6,591 nt of DNA from an uncultured Clostridium sp. (GCA_947062645.1 CAMSQT010000066.1:1-6591), one strand, 5' to 3'; shown: positions 1 to 5,894, counted from the first letter of the stretch. The notes: generated from the sequence alone by a model not told the origin. Numbers and translations: made by a program.

Positions 1-2
1 TA

Positions 3-134
3 ATTAATTCTTTAGCAGAATTATTTGTACAAGATAAAATCACATTAGAATTAGCTAAAGCACAAATAGAAGAAAAGAACTTAGAGATTTTAAATCGAAC
101 CATTATGCAATTAAAAATTAAGCGTGACAAATAG
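3..134 (+). CDS. C-terminal fragment, probable PilT-type pilus ATPase
   Basis: An open frame with no start in the window runs from base 3 to the TAG at 132-134 and encodes the last 43 residues of a protein. It begins INSLAELFVQDKIT, continues as a charged helix (KAQIEEKNLEILN) and ends in a basic tail (KIKRDK). The pattern of a short helix ending in SLaeLf, a basic or polar turn 'DKIT', then another helix resembles the C-terminus of PilT/PilB-like twitching ATPases, which end in a similar 'SLxxLyxxGxIt...A' region after the ATPase core. The next gene is a PilC platform protein, with a spacer of 35 bases, which supports a pilus ATPase. No Walker or other catalytic motif is in view, so the family call rests on the tail and the neighbour only. 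A different pilus gene is possible. Confidence 0.5.
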   Translation: MNSLAELFVQDKITLELAKAQIEEKNLEILNRTIMQLKIKRDK

Positions 135-153
135 TAAGCAACAAATTGGAAGT

Positions 154-160
154 AGGAGGT
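154..160 (+). promoter_or_regulatory. Ribosome binding site fixing the pilC start
   Basis: AGGAGGT lies 9 bases before the ATG at 170. The frame is open upstream to a TTG at 146, but that codon lies before this Shine-Dalgarno and has no good one of its own. The ATG at 170 is therefore the supported start. Confidence 0.8.
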
Positions 161-169
161 AACCTAAAC

Positions 170-1516
170 ATGCCTATTTATATGTATAGAGCTATGACAA
201 AAACAGGAGTAATTGTAAGAAATAAGGTAGAGGCTTCTAGTAGGCAAAACTTAATTAAATCACTAAAATCAAGTGATTTATTACCAATTGCCATTGAACA
301 ACTTTCTTATCGTTCTAACAAGAAACAAAAAAAGCAAAAGAAAAATGTAACAGACATCCAAGAAATCATGAAAAATGTTAATACCACACAAATAGGAAAT
401 GCTAAAAAAACATTAACCACAAAAGAAAAGGTTAATTTATATTTTGCTAAAACGGAAAAAATAACCCAAAGAGACTTAGTTGTATTTACCCAAAACTTTT
501 ACTTGTTAAAAAAGGCAAACTTCAACAATATTCATGCCTTAGATACAATCATAAAAAGTACAGAAAACTTATCTTTTCGTGGTATCTTAGAAGATATTTT
601 AGCCGGGGTAGAAGCCGGAGAAAATATGTACACCACCATGGAATATTATGAAAATGTATTTCCTTACATTTACATTAACATGATAAAAGTAGGAGAATTA
701 TCTGGTTCACTTACTAGTTCTTTAGAACAAGCTGTTAAATATTTAGATGAAACAGAAGCATTAAACAAAAAAATCAGGTCAATCTTAATTCCTAATATTG
801 TACAATTTGCCTTGTTACTAGTCATGCTAGTAGTGGGAACATTAGTTGCTGTACCAGCAATTCAAGGAGTATTTGACGAATTAGGAACCGAAGAAGAATT
901 GCCAGCAGTTACTTTGTGGTTTGCTTCCTTCTTAGATAAAGCAATGCTGTATTGGTATATACCAGTCCTATTAATTTTAGCAGTTGTAGTAGCTATTGTA
1001 TTTTATGTTAGAACACCAAAAGGAAAATACAATTATCACTACTTTAAATACAAAATGCCAATCTTTGGCGAATTAATCTTTGCATTAGACTTTTCAAGAT
1101 TTTTAAAAGCAATGTTACTAAACATGAAAAATGGAATGAGAATACAAGACTCTATCGAAGTCAGCAAAAACGTAATCAAAAACTATGTTATGCTTTCTAT
1201 CATAGAAACATCAATCAATAACATTTTAACCGGTTCTTCTTGGATTGAGCCATTCGAAAAATCTGGCTTAGCCAAACCTATGATAACCGAAATGTTAAAA
1301 ATAGGTATGCAAACAGACCTTACTGAAATGATGGAAAAACTAGTAGAATACATGGAAATTGACATCGACAACATCATGACAAAAATCATGAAAGCATTAC
1401 CACAAGTTGTATATGCAATTGTTGGAGCCGTTTTAATCTTCTTCGTACTAGTTGTATTAGTACCATGTGTACAAGTATATATGGGTAACTTCTTATTCTC
1501 AGCATATGGTGTATAA
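170..1516 (+). CDS. pilC: Type IV pilus / type II secretion platform protein PilC (GspF family)
   Basis: This is a polytopic inner-membrane platform protein that, in the PilC/GspF family, couples the assembly and retraction ATPases to the growing pilin fibre. From the ATG at 170 it is 448 residues, slightly longer than the roughly 400 usual for the family. An N-terminal domain (about 1-47, opening with the typical 'YMYRAMTKTG') is followed by an unusually long, lysine-rich linker (about 50-95, containing KKQKKQKK). The first T2SSF repeat spans about 98-230 and carries the family motif VGELSGSL at 174-181. Hydrophobic segments lie at about 206-232 and 262-281. A second repeat spans about 300-434 and ends in a third membrane segment near 412-435. 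In the second repeat the equivalent motif is degenerate (IGMQTDL). The upstream partial gene is probably its ATPase partner. No pilin gene is visible downstream, so this looks like the 3' end of the cluster. Confidence 0.9.
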   Translation: MPIYMYRAMTKTGVIVRNKVEASSRQNLIKSLKSSDLLPIAIEQLSYRSNKKQKKQKKNVTDIQEIMKNVNTTQIGNAKKTLTTKEKVNLYFAKTEKITQRDLVVFTQNFYLLKKANFNNIHALDTIIKSTENLSFRGILEDILAGVEAGENMYTTMEYYENVFPYIYINMIKVGELSGSLTSSLEQAVKYLDETEALNKKIRSILIPNIVQFALLLVMLVVGTLVAVPAIQGVFDELGTEEELPAVTLWFASFLDKAMLYWYIPVLLILAVVVAIVFYVRTPKGKYNYHYFKYKMPIFGELIFALDFSRFLKAMLLNMKNGMRIQDSIEVSKNVIKNYVMLSIIETSINNILTGSSWIEPFEKSGLAKPMITEMLKIGMQTDLTEMMEKLVEYMEIDIDNIMTKIMKALPQVVYAIVGAVLIFFVLVVLVPCVQVYMGNFLFSAYGV

Positions 1517-1561
1517 AAAAAACGTCCCCAATTGCACACAATAGAGAAAGGATGAGGAAAT

Positions 1562-2332
1562 ATGAAAGTTGGAATAGATATTGGTGGAAGCCATATTGCC
1601 ATAGGCGTAGTAGACAACAATGGTAAGATTATAGAAAAAGTAGAAAAAAGATGGACAGCTATGGAAAAAAGAAATCTTAAAAAGGTGATTACAGAATATA
1701 TTTTGGAAAAGGTTAAACTGTTTCAAGAAAAATATAAAATAGAAAGAATGGGAATTGGTACACCTGGACAAATAGAAAATGGAATTATGGTAAAGGCAAC
1801 TAATTTGCAGGTTAGAAATTTTAATATAATAGAAGATTTAAAAGAATTAGAACTACCAATAATGATAAGAAATGATGCAAAAGTGGCAGGACTTGCAGAA
1901 AATGCTTATGGCTGTTTAAAAGGGTATAATAGTAGCGTATTTTTGACACTTGGAACAGGTATTGGTGGTGCTTATTTTTTGCATGGTGACTTACAAAAAG
2001 CAGGGGATAAAGCTGGCTACAAGTTTGGTCATATGGTAATTCAAAAAGATGGTATTACTTGTAATTGTGGAAGAAAGGGATGTTTTGAAAGATATGCTTC
2101 TATGAAGGCTTTTAAGAATCATTTGCGTGAAGCTTTAAAGTTAGATGAAACAACAAGAGGACAAGAATTATTAGAAATGATTCGTAGAAATACGCCAGAA
2201 AACAAGGACTATCAGGTGATTGAAGATGTGGTTAATGAATATATCGAAAATTTAAGTGAAGGAATTCAAAATTTAATTTGCATTTTTGAGCCAGAAATTA
2301 TACGGCCTTGGTGGCAGTTTTGTGTATTTTGA
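1562..2332 (+). CDS. ROK-family sugar kinase, N-terminal 247 residues, frame broken near 3' end
   Basis: ROK kinases phosphorylate glucose, N-acetyl sugars or related hexoses with ATP in the cytoplasm. Visible motifs are the phosphate-binding DIGGS at residues 6-10, GIGTPGQ at 64-70, the Asn-Asp pair at 104-105 (Asp105 as the expected catalytic base), LGTGIGG at 130-136, and the zinc-site signature with His157, Cys167, Cys169 and Cys174 within GHM...CNCGRKGC. There is no N-terminal helix-turn-helix, so this is a kinase rather than a ROK repressor. Two faults are visible. Residue 154 is Lys where the E-x-G-H sugar-contact motif normally has Glu. After residue 247 the frame runs into an unrelated tail (RPWWQFCVF) and stops at 2330-2332, while the true C-terminus continues one frame over to 2462. 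The start at 1562 has a GGATGAGG ribosome binding site just upstream. The substrate cannot be told. It lies 45 bases after pilC and has no obvious functional tie to its neighbours. Confidence 0.85.
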   Translation: MKVGIDIGGSHIAIGVVDNNGKIIEKVEKRWTAMEKRNLKKVITEYILEKVKLFQEKYKIERMGIGTPGQIENGIMVKATNLQVRNFNIIEDLKELELPIMIRNDAKVAGLAENAYGCLKGYNSSVFLTLGTGIGGAYFLHGDLQKAGDKAGYKFGHMVIQKDGITCNCGRKGCFERYASMKAFKNHLREALKLDETTRGQELLEMIRRNTPENKDYQVIEDVVNEYIENLSEGIQNLICIFEPEIIRPWWQFCVF

Positions 2333-2462
2333 GGATGTACTTTTAGAAAGGCTAAGAAAGAGATTATGGCAAATGAATAAAGAGAATAAACAAAGACAAG
2401 CCATAAAGATTGTAACTGCTGTTTTAGGAAATGATGCAGGTATGATAGGGAGTGTTTTGTAA
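2307..2462 (+). pseudogene. Out-of-frame C-terminal part of the ROK kinase
   Basis: Read from 2307 in the frame one base on from the kinase, this stretch encodes LGGSFVYFEDVLLERL and ends LGNDAGMIGSVL before a TAA at 2460-2462. The 'GG-S' after a beta strand and the terminal 'LGNDAGxIG' are characteristic of ROK C-termini. Joining it to residue 247 of the upstream frame, with one residue from the four bases CGGC at 2303-2306, gives about 299 residues, close to normal ROK length. The simplest reading is one gene with a single-base insertion (or a two-base loss). The sequence alone cannot tell a real mutation from an assembly or sequencing error. Confidence 0.8.
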
Positions 2463-2483
2463 AATCACAGAAATTTTACAAAA
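2455..2483 (+). repeat. Perfect 11-bp inverted repeat before the rpsB promoter
   Basis: TTTTGTAAAAT at 2455-2465 and its exact reverse complement ATTTTACAAAA at 2473-2483 flank a 7-base loop (CACAGAA). The left arm contains the ROK stop codon. The right arm ends 4 bases before the -35 box at 2488. No T-run follows, and each arm has only one G:C pair, so it is a poor intrinsic terminator. It could be a protein-binding dyad, an A/T-rich UP element for the ribosomal promoter, or an RNA 3'-end hairpin. Confidence 0.6.
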
Positions 2484-2487
2484 ACCC

Positions 2488-2516
2488 TTGAAATGATTGC
2501 CAAAATATGATACAAT
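2488..2516 (+). promoter_or_regulatory. Sigma-A promoter of rpsB
   Basis: TTGAAA at 2488-2493, a 17-base spacer, then TACAAT at 2511-2516 preceded by TG at -15/-14 (an extended -10, TATGATACAAT). The spacing is ideal, each box is one base from consensus, and A/T-rich DNA lies just upstream. Transcription should begin at about 2521-2524, leaving a leader of roughly 106 bases before rpsB. A strong promoter at this place fits the high demand for S2 and EF-Ts. Confidence 0.8.
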
Positions 2517-2533
2517 AGCAAACGTATTAATCA

Positions 2534-2600
2534 CACAGAAGTTAGTTTTAAAGGAAGTGCCTAAAAAATTTAGGTCCTAAAAAACGTTTGAAACTTTGTG
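2534..2600 (+). ncRNA. Candidate structured rpsB leader RNA (possible r-protein autoregulatory element)
   Basis: The leader folds on paper into three stacked helices. The outer one is CACA/TGTG plus AAGTT/AACTT (2534-2543 with 2592-2600, one bulged G at 2538). The middle one is TTTT..AGGA with TCCT..AAAA (2546-2555 with 2575-2584, a 2x2 A-A internal loop). The inner one is CCTAAA/TTTAGG (2560-2565 with 2569-2574, AAA loop). An AGTG bulge at 2556-2559 separates the last two. The single-stranded CGTTTGA at 2585-2591 can pair with CAAAC at 2610-2614, directly before the Shine-Dalgarno, or with CAAACG at 2519-2524 at the promoter's edge. In E. coli, rpsB-tsf is known to be repressed by S2 acting on its leader. 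That this leader does the same is inference, and I do not recognise a named RNA family. Confidence 0.45.
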
Positions 2601-2629
2601 GAAGAATAACAAACAAGGAGGAATGAAAG

Positions 2630-3418
2630 ATGGCAGTAGTTGCAATGAAACAATTACTAGAAGCAGGTGTTCATTTTGGACATCAAACCAGAAGATGGGA
2701 TCCTAAAATGGCAGAATATATATTCCAAGCCAGAAATGGAATTCACATCATCGACTTACAAAAGACATCAAAAAAATTAGATGAAGCGTATAACTTTATC
2801 AAAGAACAAGCAGAAGAAGGAAAAACAATTTTATTCGTAGGAACCAAAAAACAAGCACAAGAATGCATGAAAGAAGCAGCATTAAAATGTGGAATGTACT
2901 ACGTTGACCAAAGATGGTTAGGAGGAATGCTAACAAACTTTGGAACCATTCAAACTAGAATTAAAAGATTAAAAGACTTAGAAACCATGCAAGAAGATGG
3001 AACTTTTGATGTATTACCTAAAAAAGAAGTTATTCTTTTGAAAAAAGAAATGGAAAAACTAGAAAAAAACCTTGGTGGAATTAAAGACATGGACAAATTA
3101 CCAGGTGTGATTTTCCTAATCGATCCTAAAAAAGAAAGAATAGCCATTTTAGAAGCTAAAAAATTAGGAATTCCAGTAGTAGGATTAGTAGACACTAACT
3201 GCAATCCAGAAGAATTAGATTACCCAATCCCAGGAAATGACGACGCAATTCGTGCCGTAAAACTAATTGCAGATGTTATGGCAAATGCCGTTATTGAAGG
3301 AAAACAAGGGGAAAGCTTTGAACCAGAAATGGAAGAAGAACAAGTAGCAGAAAACGAAGAAGCTACTAGCATTGAAGAAGTGGTAGAAAAAGCAGAAGAA
3401 ACTACTACAGAAGAATAA
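2630..3418 (+). CDS. rpsB: 30S ribosomal protein S2
   Basis: S2 is a late-assembling small-subunit protein that sits on the solvent side between head and body of the 30S particle. The 262-residue product opens with the family hallmark 'MKQLLEAGVHFGHQTRRWDP' at 6-25, followed by IFQARNGIHIIDLQKT at 31-46, the helical hairpin 'EVILLKKEMEKLEKNLGG' at 133-150, and the second signature PGVIFLIDPKKE at 158-169 leading to GLVDTNCNPEELDYPIPGNDDA at 185-206. After about residue 226 comes an acidic, Glu-rich tail of some 35 residues, a variable region in the family. AAGGAGG at 2615-2621 lies 8 bases before the ATG. The MxVxxMKQLL start matches other Bacillota S2 proteins, so the inner ATG at 2645 is not used as the start. 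It is first in a unit with tsf, driven by the promoter at 2488-2516. Confidence 0.97.
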   Translation: MAVVAMKQLLEAGVHFGHQTRRWDPKMAEYIFQARNGIHIIDLQKTSKKLDEAYNFIKEQAEEGKTILFVGTKKQAQECMKEAALKCGMYYVDQRWLGGMLTNFGTIQTRIKRLKDLETMQEDGTFDVLPKKEVILLKKEMEKLEKNLGGIKDMDKLPGVIFLIDPKKERIAILEAKKLGIPVVGLVDTNCNPEELDYPIPGNDDAIRAVKLIADVMANAVIEGKQGESFEPEMEEEQVAENEEATSIEEVVEKAEETTTEE

Positions 3419-3444
3419 GATTTAAAAATTAGATTAAAATAAAG

Positions 3445-3480
3445 AAGAGTAGGGCTTTTCTGCTCTACTCTTAATTTTAT
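3445..3480 (+). terminator. Hairpin between rpsB and tsf, weak terminator or attenuator
   Basis: AAGAGTAGGGC at 3445-3455 pairs with GCTCTACTCTT at 3462-3472 (11 bp, one G-U, loop TTTTCT). The tail is AATTTTAT, a broken T-run, so termination should be partial. tsf lies 76 bases past the stem with no convincing promoter of its own. The hairpin most likely sets the S2 to EF-Ts ratio by read-through or marks an RNA-processing boundary. A/T-rich flanks on both sides give it some bidirectional look. Confidence 0.65.
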
Positions 3481-3548
3481 AATAAAAAGTATAGCGAAAA
3501 AATAAAGTAATGAATCCGCTAACTTTAAAATAAAGGGAGGAATAAACA

Positions 3549-4427
3549 ATGGTTACAGCAAGTTTAGTAAAAGACTTAAGAGAAAAAACAGGAGCAGGAA
3601 TGATGGACTGCAAGAAAGTTCTAACAGAAACAGATGGCGACATGGAAAAAGCAATTGAATTATTACGCGAAAGAGGAATCGCAAAAGCAGCTAAAAAATC
3701 TGGAAGAGTAGCAGCAGAAGGATTAGTAGAAGCGTATGTTGCAGAAGATGGAAAAACAGGAGCAATTGTAGAAGTAAACTCAGAAACAGACTTTGTTGGA
3801 AAAAACGAAGAATTCAAAAACTTTGTTATGAATGTAGCAAAACAAATTGTTGAAAAAAATCCAAGTGATGTAGAAGCATTACTAGCACAAGAATCAATTG
3901 AAGTAGCTGGAAAGACGGTACAAGAAGTATTAGTAGAAAAAATTGCAACCATCGGTGAAAACATGAACATTAGAAGATTTGCAAGATTTGAAGCAGAAGG
4001 ATTAGTAGAAAAATACATCCATGGAGATGGAAAAATAGCTGTTTTAGTTAACATGAAAAAAGGAAACAGTGAAGTTGCCAAAGACATTTGTATGCAAATT
4101 GCAGCAGCAAGACCTGAATATGTAAGAAAAGAAGAAGTGCCACAAGAAAGAGTAAACAAAGAAATGGAAATCTTAAAAGCACAAACCATGAATGAAGGAA
4201 AACCAGAAGCAATTGCAGAAAAAATTGTACAAGGAAGAATTGGAAAATTCTATGAAGAAATTTGTTTAGTAGACCAAGCATTTGTAAAAGATCCAAACAA
4301 AAAAGTAAATCAATTATTAAGTGAAACAGACAGTGACATCGTAGAATTTGCAAGATTCGAAAAAGGCGAAGGAATTGAAAAAGAAGAAACAAACTTTGCT
4401 GAAGAAGTAATGAATCAATTAAAATAG
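3549..4427 (+). CDS. tsf: Translation elongation factor Ts
   Basis: EF-Ts is the guanine-nucleotide exchange factor that releases GDP from EF-Tu in the cytoplasm. The 292-residue product begins with the UBA-like N-terminal domain (about 1-52, with LREKTGAGMMDCKKVL at 10-25, the first family signature). It carries the EF-Tu-contacting TDFV motif at 80-83 within EVNSETDFVGKNEEF. The two core subdomains follow, with IRRFARFEAEG at 141-151 and MQIAAARPEYV at 182-192. The C-terminal module has VDQAFVKDPNKKV at 241-253. Length and domain order are those of a standard bacterial EF-Ts. GGGAGG at 3535-3540 lies 8 bases before the ATG. It is co-transcribed with rpsB through the intergenic hairpin and is closed by the terminator at 4433-4465. 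Confidence 0.97.
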   Translation: MVTASLVKDLREKTGAGMMDCKKVLTETDGDMEKAIELLRERGIAKAAKKSGRVAAEGLVEAYVAEDGKTGAIVEVNSETDFVGKNEEFKNFVMNVAKQIVEKNPSDVEALLAQESIEVAGKTVQEVLVEKIATIGENMNIRRFARFEAEGLVEKYIHGDGKIAVLVNMKKGNSEVAKDICMQIAAARPEYVRKEEVPQERVNKEMEILKAQTMNEGKPEAIAEKIVQGRIGKFYEEICLVDQAFVKDPNKKVNQLLSETDSDIVEFARFEKGEGIEKEETNFAEEVMNQLK

Positions 4428-4432
4428 GGATT

Positions 4433-4465
4433 AGAGATTAAGGGACACTCCTTAATCTTTTTTTT
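4433..4465 (+). terminator. Intrinsic terminator after tsf
   Basis: AGATTAAGGG at 4435-4444 pairs with TCCTTAATCT at 4449-4458 (10 bp including one G-U, loop ACAC) and runs straight into an unbroken run of eight T at 4458-4465. It starts 8 bases after the tsf stop. This is a textbook Rho-independent terminator and divides rpsB-tsf from pyrH-frr. Confidence 0.9.
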
Positions 4466-4503
4466 GTGTCATAGGAAAAAATTAAGAAAATATTAAAAAA
4501 AGG

Positions 4504-4532
4504 CTGTATTTTTTTTAGAATTATGATAAAAT
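4504..4532 (+). promoter_or_regulatory. Candidate extended -10 promoter of pyrH
   Basis: TATGATAAAAT at 4522-4532 has TAAAAT as the -10 box with TG just before it, the same arrangement as the rpsB promoter (TATGATACAAT). The -35 region at 4504-4509 (CTGTAT) is poor, so the call rests on the extended -10 and on the need for a promoter after the strong terminator at 4433-4465. The predicted start is near 4539, a leader of about 30 bases. Confidence 0.45.
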
Positions 4533-4554
4533 ACCGTTAACAAAAATATATTTT

Positions 4555-4561
4555 AAAGGAG
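4555..4561 (+). promoter_or_regulatory. Ribosome binding site fixing a TTG start for pyrH
   Basis: AAAGGAG at 4555-4561 overlaps the in-frame GTG at 4561, which therefore cannot be the start served by this site. The in-frame TTG at 4570 stands 8 bases downstream, the ideal distance. Confidence 0.75.
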
Positions 4562-4569
4562 TGGGAAAT

Positions 4570-5277
4570 TTGCACGAAACAAAATATAAAAGAGTGCTAT
4601 TAAAACTAAGTGGAGAAGCACTAGCAGGAGAACAAAAAACAGGAGTAAATGTAGAAACTGTTGGAAAAATATGTGACAAAATAAAAGAAGTAATAGAAAT
4701 GGGAGTACAAGTTGCCATAGTAGTAGGTGGAGGAAACTTCTGGAGAGGAAGACAAGGTCATCAAATGGAAAGAACCACAGCAGACTATATGGGAATGTTA
4801 GCAACTGCTATGAATGGATTGGCCTTACAAGATGCTTTAGAAGCAAGAGGGATTCATTCAAGAGTGCAAACAGCCATTGAAATGAGAGAAATAGCAGAAC
4901 CATTTATTCAAAGAAAAGCAGAAAAACATTTAAACAGAGGAAGAGTTGTAATCTTTGCAGGAGGAACAGGACATCCATACTTTACAACTGATACAGCAGC
5001 AGTATTAAGAGCAACAGAAATCAAAGCAGATGTTATTTTACTTGGAAAAGCAATTGATGCGGTTTACTCAGCAGACCCAAAACTAGATTCATCAGCCACT
5101 AAATATGAGGAGATTTCTTATATGGAAGTGCTAGAAAAAGACTTAAAAGTAATGGATTCTACCGCAACGGCAATGTGTAGGGATAATAATATGCCTTTAT
5201 TGGTTTTTGGTATTGCTGACCCAGAAAATATCGTAAGAGCAATTAAGGGCGAGAAGATAGGAACGATTGTTAGTTAA
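4570..5277 (+). CDS. pyrH: UMP kinase
   Basis: This bacterial UMP kinase of the amino-acid-kinase fold turns UMP and ATP into UDP and ADP. It works as a hexamer in pyrimidine nucleotide synthesis and is regulated in other bacteria by GTP and UTP. From the TTG at 4570 the product is 235 residues, typical for PyrH. Numbered from that start it shows KLSGEAL at 12-18 (nucleotide phosphate binding), the glycine-rich VGGGNFWRG at 52-60, ADYMGMLATAMN at 71-82, GGTGHPYFTTDTAA at 131-144 (UMP site), DAVYSADP at 163-170 and MDSTATAMCRD at 195-205. The longer frame opens at a GTG at 4561, but its ribosome binding site overlaps that codon. pyrH follows the tsf terminator and is 24 bases ahead of frr, so the two probably share a transcript. 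Confidence 0.96.
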   Translation: MHETKYKRVLLKLSGEALAGEQKTGVNVETVGKICDKIKEVIEMGVQVAIVVGGGNFWRGRQGHQMERTTADYMGMLATAMNGLALQDALEARGIHSRVQTAIEMREIAEPFIQRKAEKHLNRGRVVIFAGGTGHPYFTTDTAAVLRATEIKADVILLGKAIDAVYSADPKLDSSATKYEEISYMEVLEKDLKVMDSTATAMCRDNNMPLLVFGIADPENIVRAIKGEKIGTIVS

Positions 5278-5301
5278 AAAAATGAAAAGGAGAGAAAAAT
5301 T

Positions 5302-5850
5302 ATGGACTATACCAACTTAAAAGAAAAAATGGAAAAATCAATCAGCGTATATGCTGAAAAATTAGCAGAGGTAAGAGCAGGACGTGCTAACCCTGCCATC
5401 TTAAATAAGGTAAAAATCGACTATTATGGAACACCAACACCAATTAATCAAGTAGCAGGAGTATCTATACCAGAAGCAAGACTAATTGTAATTCAACCAT
5501 GGGATGCAAGTATTTTAAAAGAAATTGAAAAAGCTATTTTAACAGCAGATATAGGAATTAATCCAAATAATGATGGAAAAGTAATAAGACTAGCTTTCCC
5601 AGAATTAAATGAAGAAAGAAGAAAAGAAATTGTAAAAGACGTTCGCAAAATGGCAGAAGAAGCAAAAGTAGCAATTCGTTCTATTAGAAGAGAGGGAATT
5701 GACCAAGCAAAAGCTTCTCAAAAAAACAACGAAATGACAGAAGATGAACTAAAACAAGCAGAAAACGAAATTCAAAAAATAACAGATAACAACATTGAAG
5801 AAATTGATAAACTATTAGAAGCAAAAGAAAAAGAAGTAATGTCAATTTAG
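5302..5850 (+). CDS. frr: Ribosome recycling factor
   Basis: RRF works with EF-G to split the post-termination ribosome so that its subunits can be reused. The 182-residue product is close to the usual 185. It has the three-helix bundle of domain I (about 2-29 and 105-182) interrupted by the small domain II (about 31-103). Key stretches are LAEVRAGRANPAIL at 21-34, PINQVAGVSIPEARLIVIQPWD at 47-68, NPNNDGKVIRLAFPELNEERR at 87-107, and VAIRSIRRE at 123-131, which holds the conserved arginines that face 23S rRNA. AAGGAGAG at 5287-5294 lies 7 bases before the ATG. It comes 24 bases after pyrH, the order found across Bacillota. Confidence 0.97.
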   Translation: MDYTNLKEKMEKSISVYAEKLAEVRAGRANPAILNKVKIDYYGTPTPINQVAGVSIPEARLIVIQPWDASILKEIEKAILTADIGINPNNDGKVIRLAFPELNEERRKEIVKDVRKMAEEAKVAIRSIRREGIDQAKASQKNNEMTEDELKQAENEIQKITDNNIEEIDKLLEAKEKEVMSI

Positions 5851-5860
5851 GCTACTAAAA

Positions 5861-5894
5861 TTGCCATTTAAACTCGAAACTATTGGCAAGGAGG
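5861..5894 (+). promoter_or_regulatory. Far-set Shine-Dalgarno with overlapping hairpin before the prenyl synthase
   Basis: A perfect AAGGAGG at 5888-5894 is 14 bases from the ATG at 5909, where 5-9 is usual. No closer start is possible because an in-frame TAA lies at 5900-5902. TTGCCA at 5861-5866 pairs with TGGCAA at 5884-5889, so the first two bases of the Shine-Dalgarno lie in the stem. An inner TTT/AAA (5867-5869 with 5877-5879) could extend it. Translation may be slow or controlled; this is inference. Confidence 0.45.

Noticed and set aside
146..169. Upstream TTG start for pilC adding eight residues
   Set aside because: The added codons contain the Shine-Dalgarno itself, and the family N-terminus begins with the short MP-x-Y segment at 170.
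1183..1771. Long minus-strand open frames across pilC, ROK, tsf and pyrH
   Set aside because: They lie opposite clear genes, have no ribosome binding sites or recognisable domains, and arise from the A-rich, stop-poor complement of the coding strand.
2318..2333. Programmed +1 frameshift in the ROK gene at UUU-UGA-G, resembling the prfB site
   Set aside because: A shift at this stop would keep the wrong-frame residues RPWWQFCVF and lose the conserved LGG-S segment. There is also no well-placed upstream Shine-Dalgarno-like stimulator. An indel at 2303-2306 explains the data better.
2623..2625. ATG inside the rpsB Shine-Dalgarno spacer as a leader-peptide start
   Set aside because: It is out of frame with rpsB and only 1 base from the AAGGAGG, too close to initiate, and no conserved peptide is seen.
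3478..3483. TATAAT as a -10 box for a separate tsf promoter
   Set aside because: The matching -35 region (around 3455-3460, CTTTTC) has no likeness to TTGACA, there is no TG extension, and the hexamer sits in the A/T-rich tail of the hairpin.
4495..4516. A-run/T-run hairpin (seven A, GGCTGTA, eight T) as a second terminator before pyrH
   Set aside because: The stem would be only A-U pairs and unstable; it is more likely the A/T-rich upstream part of the promoter region.
5101..5277. Shift in codon texture in the last third of pyrH (GGT, GTT, AGG, GAT instead of GGA, GAC, AGA), hinting at a recombinant end
   Set aside because: Too few codons to distinguish from chance, and the protein stays a normal PyrH throughout.
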